A stretch of DNA of 64,000 nt from CAYLLN01 sp964384375 (GTDB lineage: Bacteria; Planctomycetota; Planctomycetia; Pirellulales; Pirellulaceae), in the NCBI GenBank assembly GCA_964384375.1, contig CAYLLN010000013.1, positions 45,638 to 109,637 on the forward strand, given 5' to 3'. The notes under the pieces are model-generated. The model saw only the letters and a program-made list of their open reading frames with translations. It was not told the DNA's origin and did not search any database. The position numbers and the translations under genes are program-made. Shown here in pieces: positions 32,018 through 40,343 of the stretch. Every line of letters begins with the position of its first letter. The first letter of the stretch is position 1.

Positions 32018-34081
32018 TCATGCGTCATTCACAATGCCAACGATTTCCACTTTCGTATCGCGTGTGACTTCACCAAAGCTCAGCACATGCAGACGCGGCA
32101 GGTTAGCGGCGGTCATTTGCTTGAGTCCGGCGCGAATCTGCGGGCTGACGAGGAGCACAGGGCGACGGCCGCCACGCGTCAGCTTGGGAAGTTCGCGGTT
32201 GATCCCTTCGCAAAGCTTTTCGATCGTCTGCGGAGGCGTCCGAATGAACAGTCCGCGCTCGGTGTGTTCGATGCCAGCGGTGATCTTGTCTTCCAGCGCT
32301 GGATCGAGCGTGAGCACGAACAGCCTCCCTTCGGCATCGCGAAGCCGTGAGCAGATCGTGCGAGCGAGGCGATGCCGGGCGTACTCGGCAAGGAATACGT
32401 GGTCCTTGGTCTTGCCTGCCATGTCGCCGAGCGTTTCGAGCACGAGCCCCAATTGCCGGATCGGCACTTCTTCCCGAAGCAGATTCTGGAGCACTTGCTG
32501 CACGTCTGAGAGCTTCAGCACGCCGGGAATCAGCTCATCGACGACAGTCGGACTCGCCTTCTTCAACTCGTCGATCAGATGCTTGCAAGCATCGCGCGTG
32601 AGCAGTTCGTCGGCCTGGCGGCGGACGATCTCTTGCAGGTGCGTCGCCAGGACTGCCGTCGGCTCGACCGGCGTGTATCCCAGCATTTGGGCCTTTTCCT
32701 GCTGGCCCGGCTCGATCCAAACCGCAGGCTGGCCGAACGCAGGATCTTTCGCTTCGATGCCGAGGATTTTTCCGGTCGTCATCCCCGAATCGAGGGCGAG
32801 CAGCTTGCCCGGCAGCACTTCCCCTTGGGCGACGACGTTGCCGCCAATCTTGATGCGATACTGCGTCTCGCCAAGGCGGATGTTGTCCCGGATGCGAACC
32901 TTGGGAAGGATGATACCAATGTCGGCAGCGACCGATTGGCGGACGGCGGTGATGCGAGGCAGAAGATCGCCACCGTACTTCGGGCTGGCGAGTTTGACGA
33001 GCGATGCCCCGATCTCGATTTCCATCGGGTCGATCGCCAAGAAGTCTTCGATCCGCTCTTCGACCTTCTTCTCCGCGTCCGCGGCTGCCTTGGCTTGGGC
33101 CGCTTGTTTGACTTCGGTTTCCTTCTGCTTGCGGCCAAGCATCAATGCCAGCGATCCGCAACCTGCGCCAAGAGCCAGCAGCGGCACTTTGGGTAGGTTC
33201 GTCAGAACGAGAATCGCCAGGAATCCAGCCGCCACGGCAAGCGCCCGCGGATTGCTGAAAAGTTGCGAGAGAAACTGTGCTGGCAGGTCGGTCTTCTGCG
33301 TGCTGCGTGTGACAAGCAAGCCAGCCGCCAGCGAGATCAGAAAGGCCGGCACCTGGCTCACGAGGCCGTCGCCGATGCTGAGCATCGTGAAGACCTCAGC
33401 CGATTCCGCAAAGGACATCTTCTGCTGGGCCACGCCGATGACAAAGCCGCCGATGATGTTAATCAGTGTGATGACGATGCCGGCGATCGCGTCGCCGCGG
33501 ACGAACTTGCTTGCACCATCCATTGCCCCGAAGAAGTCGGCCTGCTGCGTGATCTCTTCACGGCGGCGCTGGGCTTCCTTCTCGTCGATGGTCCCGGCAT
33601 TCAGGTCGGCGTCGATCGCCATCTGGCGTCCAGGCATGCCGTCGAGGGCAAAGCGAGCAGCAACTTCGCTGATACGGGTGGCGCCTTTGGTGATCACGAC
33701 AAACTGAATCACCACAATGATGACGAAGATGATGAGCCCGACGACGAGTTGGTCGCCGGCGACGAACTCGCCGAACGCCTTGATGACGCCCCCTGCCGCA
33801 TTCATTCCATCCGCCCCGGCATGGGTCAGGATGAGCCGCGTCGTGGCGACATTCAGCACGAGCCGAGCCAGGGTTGTCGCGAGCAGGAGCGAAGGGAAAA
33901 TACTGAATTCGAGCGGTGTGCGAACGTAAATCGTCGTCAGCAGAACGATCACCGAAACGGCGATGTTCGCGGAGAGGAGGATGTCGAGCAGATACGCCGG
34001 CATCGGGACCAGGATCACGAGCACGCTCGCGATCAGGCCTAGCGGAAGCACGAGGTCTTGCCAGCGGGATAAGCGGGACAT
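32018..34081 (-). CDS. flhA: flagellar type III export apparatus protein FlhA
   Basis: FlhA is the inner-membrane export gate core of the flagellar secretion system. The 687-aa protein has about eight N-terminal membrane helices (residues about 10-310), including the FHIPEP signature region LARLVLNVATTRLILTHAGADG and the loop GRQMAIDADLNAGTIDEKEA, then ITQQADFFGAMDGASKFVRG. A soluble C-terminal domain (about 340-687) contains PAVWIEPG and ELIPGVLKLSDVQQVLQNLL. The open frame extends further, but the ATG at 34079-34081 is the homology start. It heads the flhA-flhG-fliA run. Confidence 0.95.
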   Translation of the reverse strand: MSRLSRWQDLVLPLGLIASVLVILVPMPAYLLDILLSANIAVSVIVLLTTIYVRTPLEFSIFPSLLLATTLARLVLNVATTRLILTHAGADGMNAAGGVIKAFGEFVAGDQLVVGLIIFVIIVVIQFVVITKGATRISEVAARFALDGMPGRQMAIDADLNAGTIDEKEAQRRREEITQQADFFGAMDGASKFVRGDAIAGIVITLINIIGGFVIGVAQQKMSFAESAEVFTMLSIGDGLVSQVPAFLISLAAGLLVTRSTQKTDLPAQFLSQLFSNPRALAVAAGFLAILVLTNLPKVPLLALGAGCGSLALMLGRKQKETEVKQAAQAKAAADAEKKVEERIEDFLAIDPMEIEIGASLVKLASPKYGGDLLPRITAVRQSVAADIGIILPKVRIRDNIRLGETQYRIKIGGNVVAQGEVLPGKLLALDSGMTTGKILGIEAKDPAFGQPAVWIEPGQQEKAQMLGYTPVEPTAVLATHLQEIVRRQADELLTRDACKHLIDELKKASPTVVDELIPGVLKLSDVQQVLQNLLREEVPIRQLGLVLETLGDMAGKTKDHVFLAEYARHRLARTICSRLRDAEGRLFVLTLDPALEDKITAGIEHTERGLFIRTPPQTIEKLCEGINRELPKLTRGGRRPVLLVSPQIRAGLKQMTAANLPRLHVLSFGEVTRDTKVEIVGIVNDA

Positions 34082-34849
34082 GCGGAAGCAGCGAGCGCGC
34101 GGACCGGAGGCCGGCCGTGGTGATAGCACGGGGTAGATAAGCGGGCGGGAAAGTACCGCGAAGGCATCGGCAAGTCCAGGTCGGTTTCGCGGGTCGCTTG
34201 CCAGCGTCGGAATGAACCACGAATCGGACGAATCAAACGAATGCGGCAGCGGCGAGCGACCGCGTGATCGCAAAAAGTACTTAGGAGTTTGTCTTAAAGT
34301 TGACAGTAGTTATCACCAAACTCGACAATCGCCGTTTTTTGCCAGCAGGGCACGAGAAGAGGACCGTTTCGGGATGGATCGCGGGTGTTTCCCGCAACCA
34401 AAACTGCTAGCACGACACGCCACGACAGCATTGCCAGCACAAGATGTAGTAGAAGCAGCACCCTTGGGCCACAAAATATGGTAGGTCGCTAGGTGGGTGT
34501 CGCGAGCGGCGTTACATTCCCGCCATCTTGCCTGGTCCACTTCTGGGTCGGGTCGGAACGTAGGGGTTCGCACAAGTTCGATAGGGAGATCGCTCTGGCG
34601 TCGGGTTCGGGAGGAAGCCGTGCCGGAGGACATGCGACCAGGCCCATTTTAGGCTCCGTCAGGGACGACTGCGACGCGGCAATTCCCGCTTCGTGTCGAA
34701 GGCGACCCTCGAGCAAGCACGCTGTGCTGTCGGTCCTGCTGGCTTGTCCTGCACGAACCAATCTTTCCTGATGCCAAACATCCCGGCTGGGAGCCGGGAG
34801 TGTTCCCGCAAGGGATTTCGGGTTCGTACTTTTCAGGAAAGGGTCTGCG
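34082..34849. other. 768-bp gene-free region
   Basis: I see no credible protein gene here: candidate frames are short and have no family resemblance. Near the right end is an exact inverted repeat TCCCGGCT/AGCCGGGA (34781-34788 and 34792-34799) just upstream of the GATase-fold gene. A TTGACA at 34300-34305 with GACAAT 18 bases later is a weak promoter-like pair without a gene after it. A small RNA in 34264-34480 cannot be excluded. Confidence 0.5.
34781..34799. repeat. short perfect hairpin upstream of the GATase-fold gene
   Basis: TCCCGGCT and AGCCGGGA form an 8-bp stem with a 3-base loop (GGG) about 50 bases upstream of the 34850 start. It may be a regulatory hairpin in the leader; no T-tract follows. 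Confidence 0.45.
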
Positions 34850-35596
34850 ATGCCTCGGAAGCCGCTCATCGGTTTGAACGCTGACTATCGTCCGTCTCGC
34901 AAGGAGGGGCCCGCGCTAAGCTATGTGCCGGCGGGGTACTACAATGCGCTGGAGGCGGCGGGGGCGATCCCCGTCATTCTGCCGCCGCTCACGGATCGGG
35001 CCGACATTGCCCGCGTCCTCGACATGCTGCAAGGCTTCGTACTCGTCGGCGGGGGCGATCTCGACCCGCGCCGCGACGGTTTTCAACTCCACAGCAGTGT
35101 ACGGCCGATGGACGCCCGCCGCGAAGATTTCGACCGGATGCTGGCCGAACAGATCGGCGAACGGCGGATGCCGGTGCTGGGTGTCGGCGCCGGGATGCAA
35201 CTGCTGAACGTTTCACAGGGAGGCACGCTGTACTTGCACGTGCCGGAAGATCTGCCGGAATCGATTCCGCACCGCGATCCGCAGGATCCCGAGCATCGCC
35301 ACGGCTTGGCCGTCGTGTTTGGCACCCTCATGGAGCGGGTCTATGGCGATAGCGAAATCCGCGTCAACTCGATGCATCATCAAGCCGTTGATGACGTCGC
35401 GCCCGGGTTTGCGGTCACCGCTCGGTGTCCGGATGGGGTCGTCGAAGCGATCGAAAGCACGATGGAAGATTGGTTTGCCGTCGGCACTCAGTTCCATCCG
35501 GAAGCTGAATCGGCATCAGCCCTGGACGTGCGGATTTTCGAGGAATTTGTTGAGGGGATCACGAAGTCCAGCCGGACGATGAAACTGGTTGCCTAA
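34850..35596 (+). CDS. GATase1-fold protein (gamma-glutamyl-GABA hydrolase family) lacking the catalytic Cys
   Basis: The 248-aa protein matches the PuuD/peptidase C26 family: RKPLIGLNADYRPSRKEGPA, VLVGGGDLDPRRDG, NSMHHQAVDDVAPGF and VGTQFHPEAE. The nucleophile elbow, normally GxCRGMQ, reads GVGAGMQ (residues 111-117), with Gly113 in place of Cys. His216 and Glu218 are retained. It therefore cannot use the classical Cys-His-Glu mechanism and may be a regulatory or binding protein. It is followed by a hairpin terminator at 35617-35651. Confidence 0.88.
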   Translation: MPRKPLIGLNADYRPSRKEGPALSYVPAGYYNALEAAGAIPVILPPLTDRADIARVLDMLQGFVLVGGGDLDPRRDGFQLHSSVRPMDARREDFDRMLAEQIGERRMPVLGVGAGMQLLNVSQGGTLYLHVPEDLPESIPHRDPQDPEHRHGLAVVFGTLMERVYGDSEIRVNSMHHQAVDDVAPGFAVTARCPDGVVEAIESTMEDWFAVGTQFHPEAESASALDVRIFEEFVEGITKSSRTMKLVA

Positions 35597-35896
35597 GCGG
35601 CTGACTCCAAAGTGTTTGCCGCAAGCCTTTGATATGTATAGGCTTGCGGCATAGCGATCCTAACTCAGCAATAGCTGTACTCTGCCCACAACGGGTGGTT
35701 TTTCGAGAGCCGATTTTGCCGCCGGCAGTGCTCATTCGCTTGCCCGCTTCGCGCGCCAATTCGTTGCTGGATTTGTGCGCGGAAACTACGATAGAAGTGT
35801 GTCTGGACCCTGCCTTCAATCCTTGACGGCGGGGCGAAGATCACGTCCCTCGGAACAGCGTCGCTCCAAGCAGGGCATCCAGGATCGGCAGCAGGT
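35597..35896. other. 300-bp gene-free region
   Basis: Contains the hairpin at 35617-35651 and then no gene-like frame before the dockerin protein. No promoter is convincing. Confidence 0.5.
35617..35651 (+). terminator. probable hairpin terminator
   Basis: TGCCGCAAGCCT (35617-35628) and AGGCTTGCGGCA (35640-35651) form a perfect 12-bp stem with an 11-base loop, 20 bases after the GATase-fold gene stop. There is no T-tract, so factor-independent termination is not certain. Confidence 0.55.
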
Positions 35897-38809
35897 ATGG
35901 GTCGGCTCTCCGCCTCTCGCCATTCGTCCGCGCGCCGCAAATCGGCAGCAGCATCTCGTGATGCGCGCCAACGCCGTGCCCACTTGGAGGTGCTTGAGCC
36001 GCGGACCGTGATGACCGCGCTGCCCTTCGGCGCGATGAACGACGATACGGGCGAGTACATGCTCGGCGACGTGCGCGTGACCGTCGTGCTGATGGAGTCA
36101 AACGGTTCCATCGACCAAAGCACGGAGAATTGGGACTCCGCCTCGATTGCCGCGGCGAAGTCGAAGGTACAAACCGGCCTAGAGTGGTGGAAGCAGACGC
36201 TCGATGCGATGCCCGGCGTACGCGACGGGCTGCTGAATTTCACGTTCGACTGGACGTACGCCAATAGTCCTGTTCCAACGGGGACGGAGCCCATTTCTCG
36301 CCGCTATAGCGACTTCAACCTGTGGGTGTCTGATTTCCTTGCCGTGTCAGGGTTTGGTGGCATCGACACGACGGTCACCGGCATCCTGTCCGACATTCGC
36401 AAGTTCAACAATTTCCAACGTCAGCAGACGAATGCCGACTGGGCATTCACGGTATTCGTCGTGAACGATGCGAGCGATCCCGACGACCGTTTCGACTTGG
36501 GTGGATCGATCACCCAAGCGTTCGGTTTTGCAGGCGGGCACTTCATGGTTGTGCCCGCCAGCCGCCCTGAATCGACGTTTGCCCACGAAGCGGGGCACAT
36601 GTTCTGGGCGCTCGACGAGTATATGGATGTGGACGGCGAGGATCCCGTCACGCACGCTCCGATCTACCTTCCCGACGAGTATTTGAAGAAGCGCGGCTAC
36701 TACAATACACAAAACACGAACGCCGCCGACAATCCAGAAGGGGGTTTCTCGCAGCAGGTCAGCATCATGACAGCTGGCCCGCTGATGGATGCCGCCTACT
36801 TGGCGAACACGTCGTCCGATTCCTCGCTGGAAATGATCGGCTGGAAGGACAGCGACGACGACGGCATCTTTGACGTGCTCGATGTCCCGTTTGAATTGAA
36901 TGGTACCGGTCGCTACAACGCTTCAACGGGTCGCTATCTGTTCACAGGCTCAAGCGCCGTTCGCACACTCCCCAATCTGAACTCCTTCGGCCTGAAGAAC
37001 GACATCACGATCAATCGCATCCGCCAGGTCGAATACTCGATCGACGGTGGACCTTGGACGGTTTATCAAACGTTTGCGGATCGAACGTATAAGACTAACC
37101 TCGACCTTTCCATTCCACTGACAGCGGGCGAGCACACGATCAAGATTCGGACTGTCGATACGCGGACCGGCGTGATGTCGCCGGAATTCGTCGGCACCAC
37201 GACGGTTCCGAAATCGACCGAGCAGGCGGGAGTCAGCGGGTTTGTCTATTTCGACAGCGACGGCGACGGCGGCTGGGACCAGAATGAAGCCCCGCTCGCC
37301 GATTGGGCCGTGGAGCTAGTCGATCCTTCCGGCAATCCGATCGTTCTTCAGAGGCAGCTGGAACCCAACGACAGTATCGACGGGGCCGTCTTAAACACGG
37401 CACTACAAGGGGCGACGCTCACGGCTATCGGCACGGATATTGCCAATCCTTTTGTCACGGCAATCACCAGCGAAATCGTTTCCTCGGCGGGCCGGGTTTT
37501 CTGGGGGAGCAGTTTCAATGCGGGGGGCGGTCCGCATGAAACCTGGATGAACACCAGTCGGCAACTGAAGATCAGTTTTGCCACACCGACTTCCGCCGTC
37601 AGCCTGCGAGCCATCGGCAGCGGCAATCCGCCTTCGGGCTATTCGGGCGGGATCAGCTTCGGCCGGCTCGAAGCCTACGATGCCGCCGGCAACTTGATTG
37701 CACGCTATACGACCGGCGGCCTGAATCTTGGCCAAGGCGAGCTGATGACGATCGTGCGCCCCAATGCCGACATTGCTTATGTCATTGCCGGCGGGCACGT
37801 GGGAACGCAGGTGCTGCTCGATTCACTCACGTATGGCCCCAAAGCATCGGTAACAACAAGTTTTCTGGGGGCCTACTCGCTAGGAAATCTTCCGACCGGT
37901 ACCTACAACGTCAAGATCACGCCCCCGTCCGGGCATCATGTGACGACCCCCGCCTCCGGTCAATACACGGTGAACTTTGTTGCCGGACAGGTCGCGGCAG
38001 ACCAGAATTTCGGCCTGAGCGTCAACTCGAACATCTGGCATAACTTCGCCCTGGCCGCGAACGTCACCGGTGAGGTAAGCGGGCTGGTCAACGTGCTCGA
38101 CATTCTGGCGATCGTTAATTGGATCACGCTGAACGCGCCTAACTCGCAACTCCCGTCGTCGGGGAACGTCGCTTCGATCGGCTATGTCGATGTCGATAAC
38201 AATGGCATCTGCAACACACTCGATCTCTTGGCCGTCGTCAACTACATCACGCTAAATGCAGGCGGTGGACCAAGCGGCGAAGGCGAAGGGCCGTCGGGAG
38301 GAGACGGCGGCGGACCAGGTGGTGGCGATGGCCTTGGGCCCGAAGGGGAAGGTGCCGGCCTGTTTGTAAGCACGCCCAGAACGGCCGCTGAGTATCTGGC
38401 CCAGTCGCCACTCCATTTCACCGAGATTCCCGGCCTCGATTTGCCTTGCTGCTGTTCCTCGTGCCTCCCGTCCCATGCGGAGGAGCACGTGGCGCTGCCA
38501 GCAGTAGTGCGTGCCGTCGATGTCGGGACGAGTAGCGTCACTGATTCGCTTGGGTTGCTCGACGACGATCACGAGCATGCGGATGATGCATTTGAAGTCG
38601 CTCCGTTCTCCTCATCCGCCGATCCACTCTTCGGCCGGTCCGCTCTCAAGCGGCTGGATCGCGAGGACGAGGATTCCGAGGACCCGTCGCAACCCTTGGC
38701 GGACAAGTTCTCGCCACGCCGCGCTCGAATCGAACGGGTCATCGACGAGCTCGCGGCTGAAGTCGCCGCCTCGCTGCCGAAGGTCGCCCGGTTGCTGCGT
38801 CAGGGATAA
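35897..38809 (+). CDS. secreted dockerin-type I protein with HExxH metallopeptidase-like motif
   Basis: The 970-aa protein has an N-terminal basic region ending LEVLEPRTVMTALP, similar to the LEPR-type export signature of planctomycete extracellular proteins. Residues 230-242 read HEAGHMFWALDEY, an HExxH metal site with a following DE, typical of a zinc metallopeptidase. Further on are Ig/fibronectin-like beta regions, a SdrD-B-like segment (GFVYFDSDGDGGWDQNEAPL, about 450), and two dockerin type I calcium loops (NVLDILAIVNWITLN and NGICNTLDLLAVVNYITLN, about 735-790). A Gly/Ser/Glu-rich linker and a Cys cluster (CCCSSC, about 853) precede an acidic/His tail. Convergent with the cyclase-repeat gene, 9 bases apart. 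Confidence 0.88.
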   Translation: MGRLSASRHSSARRKSAAASRDARQRRAHLEVLEPRTVMTALPFGAMNDDTGEYMLGDVRVTVVLMESNGSIDQSTENWDSASIAAAKSKVQTGLEWWKQTLDAMPGVRDGLLNFTFDWTYANSPVPTGTEPISRRYSDFNLWVSDFLAVSGFGGIDTTVTGILSDIRKFNNFQRQQTNADWAFTVFVVNDASDPDDRFDLGGSITQAFGFAGGHFMVVPASRPESTFAHEAGHMFWALDEYMDVDGEDPVTHAPIYLPDEYLKKRGYYNTQNTNAADNPEGGFSQQVSIMTAGPLMDAAYLANTSSDSSLEMIGWKDSDDDGIFDVLDVPFELNGTGRYNASTGRYLFTGSSAVRTLPNLNSFGLKNDITINRIRQVEYSIDGGPWTVYQTFADRTYKTNLDLSIPLTAGEHTIKIRTVDTRTGVMSPEFVGTTTVPKSTEQAGVSGFVYFDSDGDGGWDQNEAPLADWAVELVDPSGNPIVLQRQLEPNDSIDGAVLNTALQGATLTAIGTDIANPFVTAITSEIVSSAGRVFWGSSFNAGGGPHETWMNTSRQLKISFATPTSAVSLRAIGSGNPPSGYSGGISFGRLEAYDAAGNLIARYTTGGLNLGQGELMTIVRPNADIAYVIAGGHVGTQVLLDSLTYGPKASVTTSFLGAYSLGNLPTGTYNVKITPPSGHHVTTPASGQYTVNFVAGQVAADQNFGLSVNSNIWHNFALAANVTGEVSGLVNVLDILAIVNWITLNAPNSQLPSSGNVASIGYVDVDNNGICNTLDLLAVVNYITLNAGGGPSGEGEGPSGGDGGGPGGGDGLGPEGEGAGLFVSTPRTAAEYLAQSPLHFTEIPGLDLPCCCSSCLPSHAEEHVALPAVVRAVDVGTSSVTDSLGLLDDDHEHADDAFEVAPFSSSADPLFGRSALKRLDREDEDSEDPSQPLADKFSPRRARIERVIDELAAEVAASLPKVARLLRQG

Positions 38810-38818
38810 CCCGGCTCG

Positions 38819-40252
38819 TCAGGGCTGTAGATTGGTATCCTGCACGCACGTTTGCAGGATCAGCAGCGCCAGCGCCGTATCGCACACGCGGCCGCCGGGT
38901 GATGTGTGTGGATCGGCAAAGTGCCAGCTTCCCGCCTCGTGGCCGCTCGTCGCCTGCGTCGCAAGGAGATGTTTCACGATTCGCTCCCGAAACTCGGGCC
39001 AGCCGCTTGATCCGCTTTCGCGAACGACGAAGGCGGCATAGTGGTTGAAGTACATGTCGTCGTACGAAGGCCCTGCGATCACGAGTTGCTCGGCGCCGCA
39101 TTCGATCCGCGCGTCCAGTGGATGCCAGCCGAGCCGCATGCGGCATGCGAGGCCGATGGCCGACGCCGATCGCTGCGTTTCAGGCCGCTGGTAGCCGTAA
39201 GCCGTGCCGTCATCGGTTTGCACGCTGTCTAGAAACTCTCCCGCATGCAGCAGTGTTTCCTCCGGAACCGCCAGACCAGCGGTGCGTGCTGCATCGAGCG
39301 CGGCCACCTGCCAGCCAACGACTGTGATATCGCCGGCCTGGCCGGGGAAGTATCGCCAGCCGCCGCGGGGATGCTGAGCGTGGACGATGAACAGGGCGGC
39401 CTGTTGTGTCGGCTCGCGTAGCGAATCATCGCCGGTCCGTGCCAGGCCCCGCGCGAGCGCCAGAGTGGCCAATCCCTGTCCATACATGGTTCCTTCCCGC
39501 AAATCGCCTCCATCGCGAGTGATCATCAGCCGATTCCGCAGGTAGTCCAGTCCGGCAGCGACGGCATTCGCATCGTAAGGCTCGGCCTCGTTGTTGAGCA
39601 GCGGCAAAAGGGAGAGGCCAGACGCCGCCGTCGTCGAGCGTTCCGCGCCGCTGTTTCGGCAGCGGCTTCCGCATGGTCCTCCGTGCAAATCAAATCGCCA
39701 CCCGCCGTCTGCGTGCTGGTGAGCCACAAGCCAAGCGAGTCCGCGCTCGATGGCCGCGCTGCACTGTGGACTGCCTGCAGTGTTGGCGACGAGCTTCGCT
39801 TGTGCCAGGGAGTCGCTGCCAATGACTCCAGCGTCCGCAAGTTCGCTGCTGACTGGCAATTCAATGGTGAGCGGCACGAAGTCGATGTCTGATCGCGCAG
39901 TAACTTGAAGCGGCATCGTTACCGTTTGCCCCGGCGCTGGCCCTGCAATTTGCGGCGGTTCAGGCAACTTGGCCGGCACATCAACCAGGTCGGGAACCAG
40001 CGGCGTCCCGCGCATGACGAGAGTCGGTAGCAGCGATAGTTCCAGCGTTTCGATCGGCTCAGGCGGCAGCGACTGGGCTGAGCGGAACTCGATCGCTCTC
40101 CACGAGACGGCTCCTCGTTCCGGCAGCAACCATCGTGCAAGCGGCACGGCAATGAGTCCATGCAGAACGGTGCTCGCCACAATCGCGATCTGTATTTGCC
40201 GCCAGCGGTTCCACTTGCGCGCAGTGAGAAACAAGCTTTTCCACGGTCGCAT
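38819..40252 (-). CDS. membrane-anchored cyclase/prenyltransferase-repeat protein
   Basis: The protein (about 477 aa from ATG 40252; the frame is open to 40336) has one N-terminal membrane helix (IQIAIVASTVLHGLIAVPLA), a Pro-rich linker and a C-terminal alpha/alpha-barrel region. Repeated units include GLAWLVAHQHADGGWRFD, AALFIVHAQHPRGGWRYFPG and FLDSVQTDDGTAYGYQRP, which recall squalene-cyclase/prenyltransferase repeats (QxxDGGW). The catalytic DxDD motif of terpene cyclases is not seen, so it may be a binding scaffold. It follows a paralogue in the same direction. Confidence 0.82.
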   Translation of the reverse strand: MRPWKSLFLTARKWNRWRQIQIAIVASTVLHGLIAVPLARWLLPERGAVSWRAIEFRSAQSLPPEPIETLELSLLPTLVMRGTPLVPDLVDVPAKLPEPPQIAGPAPGQTVTMPLQVTARSDIDFVPLTIELPVSSELADAGVIGSDSLAQAKLVANTAGSPQCSAAIERGLAWLVAHQHADGGWRFDLHGGPCGSRCRNSGAERSTTAASGLSLLPLLNNEAEPYDANAVAAGLDYLRNRLMITRDGGDLREGTMYGQGLATLALARGLARTGDDSLREPTQQAALFIVHAQHPRGGWRYFPGQAGDITVVGWQVAALDAARTAGLAVPEETLLHAGEFLDSVQTDDGTAYGYQRPETQRSASAIGLACRMRLGWHPLDARIECGAEQLVIAGPSYDDMYFNHYAAFVVRESGSSGWPEFRERIVKHLLATQATSGHEAGSWHFADPHTSPGGRVCDTALALLILQTCVQDTNLQP

Positions 40253-40343
40253 AGGCCGCACAATCGCTATCACAGCGCACTCTCCGGCGGGCGGGGCCGG
40301 AAAGTATAGGTTGCGACCCGATGCGGCGGCCTTCAAGCGGCTA

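Noticed and set aside
34300..34330. TTGACA followed by GACAAT as a promoter
   Set aside because: Weak -10 and no gene downstream for 500 bp. Kept only as a remark in the gene-free region.
34489..34869. 126-codon minus-strand frame before the GATase-fold gene
   Set aside because: No recognised features, overlaps the start region of a solid gene and would place a promoter inside it.
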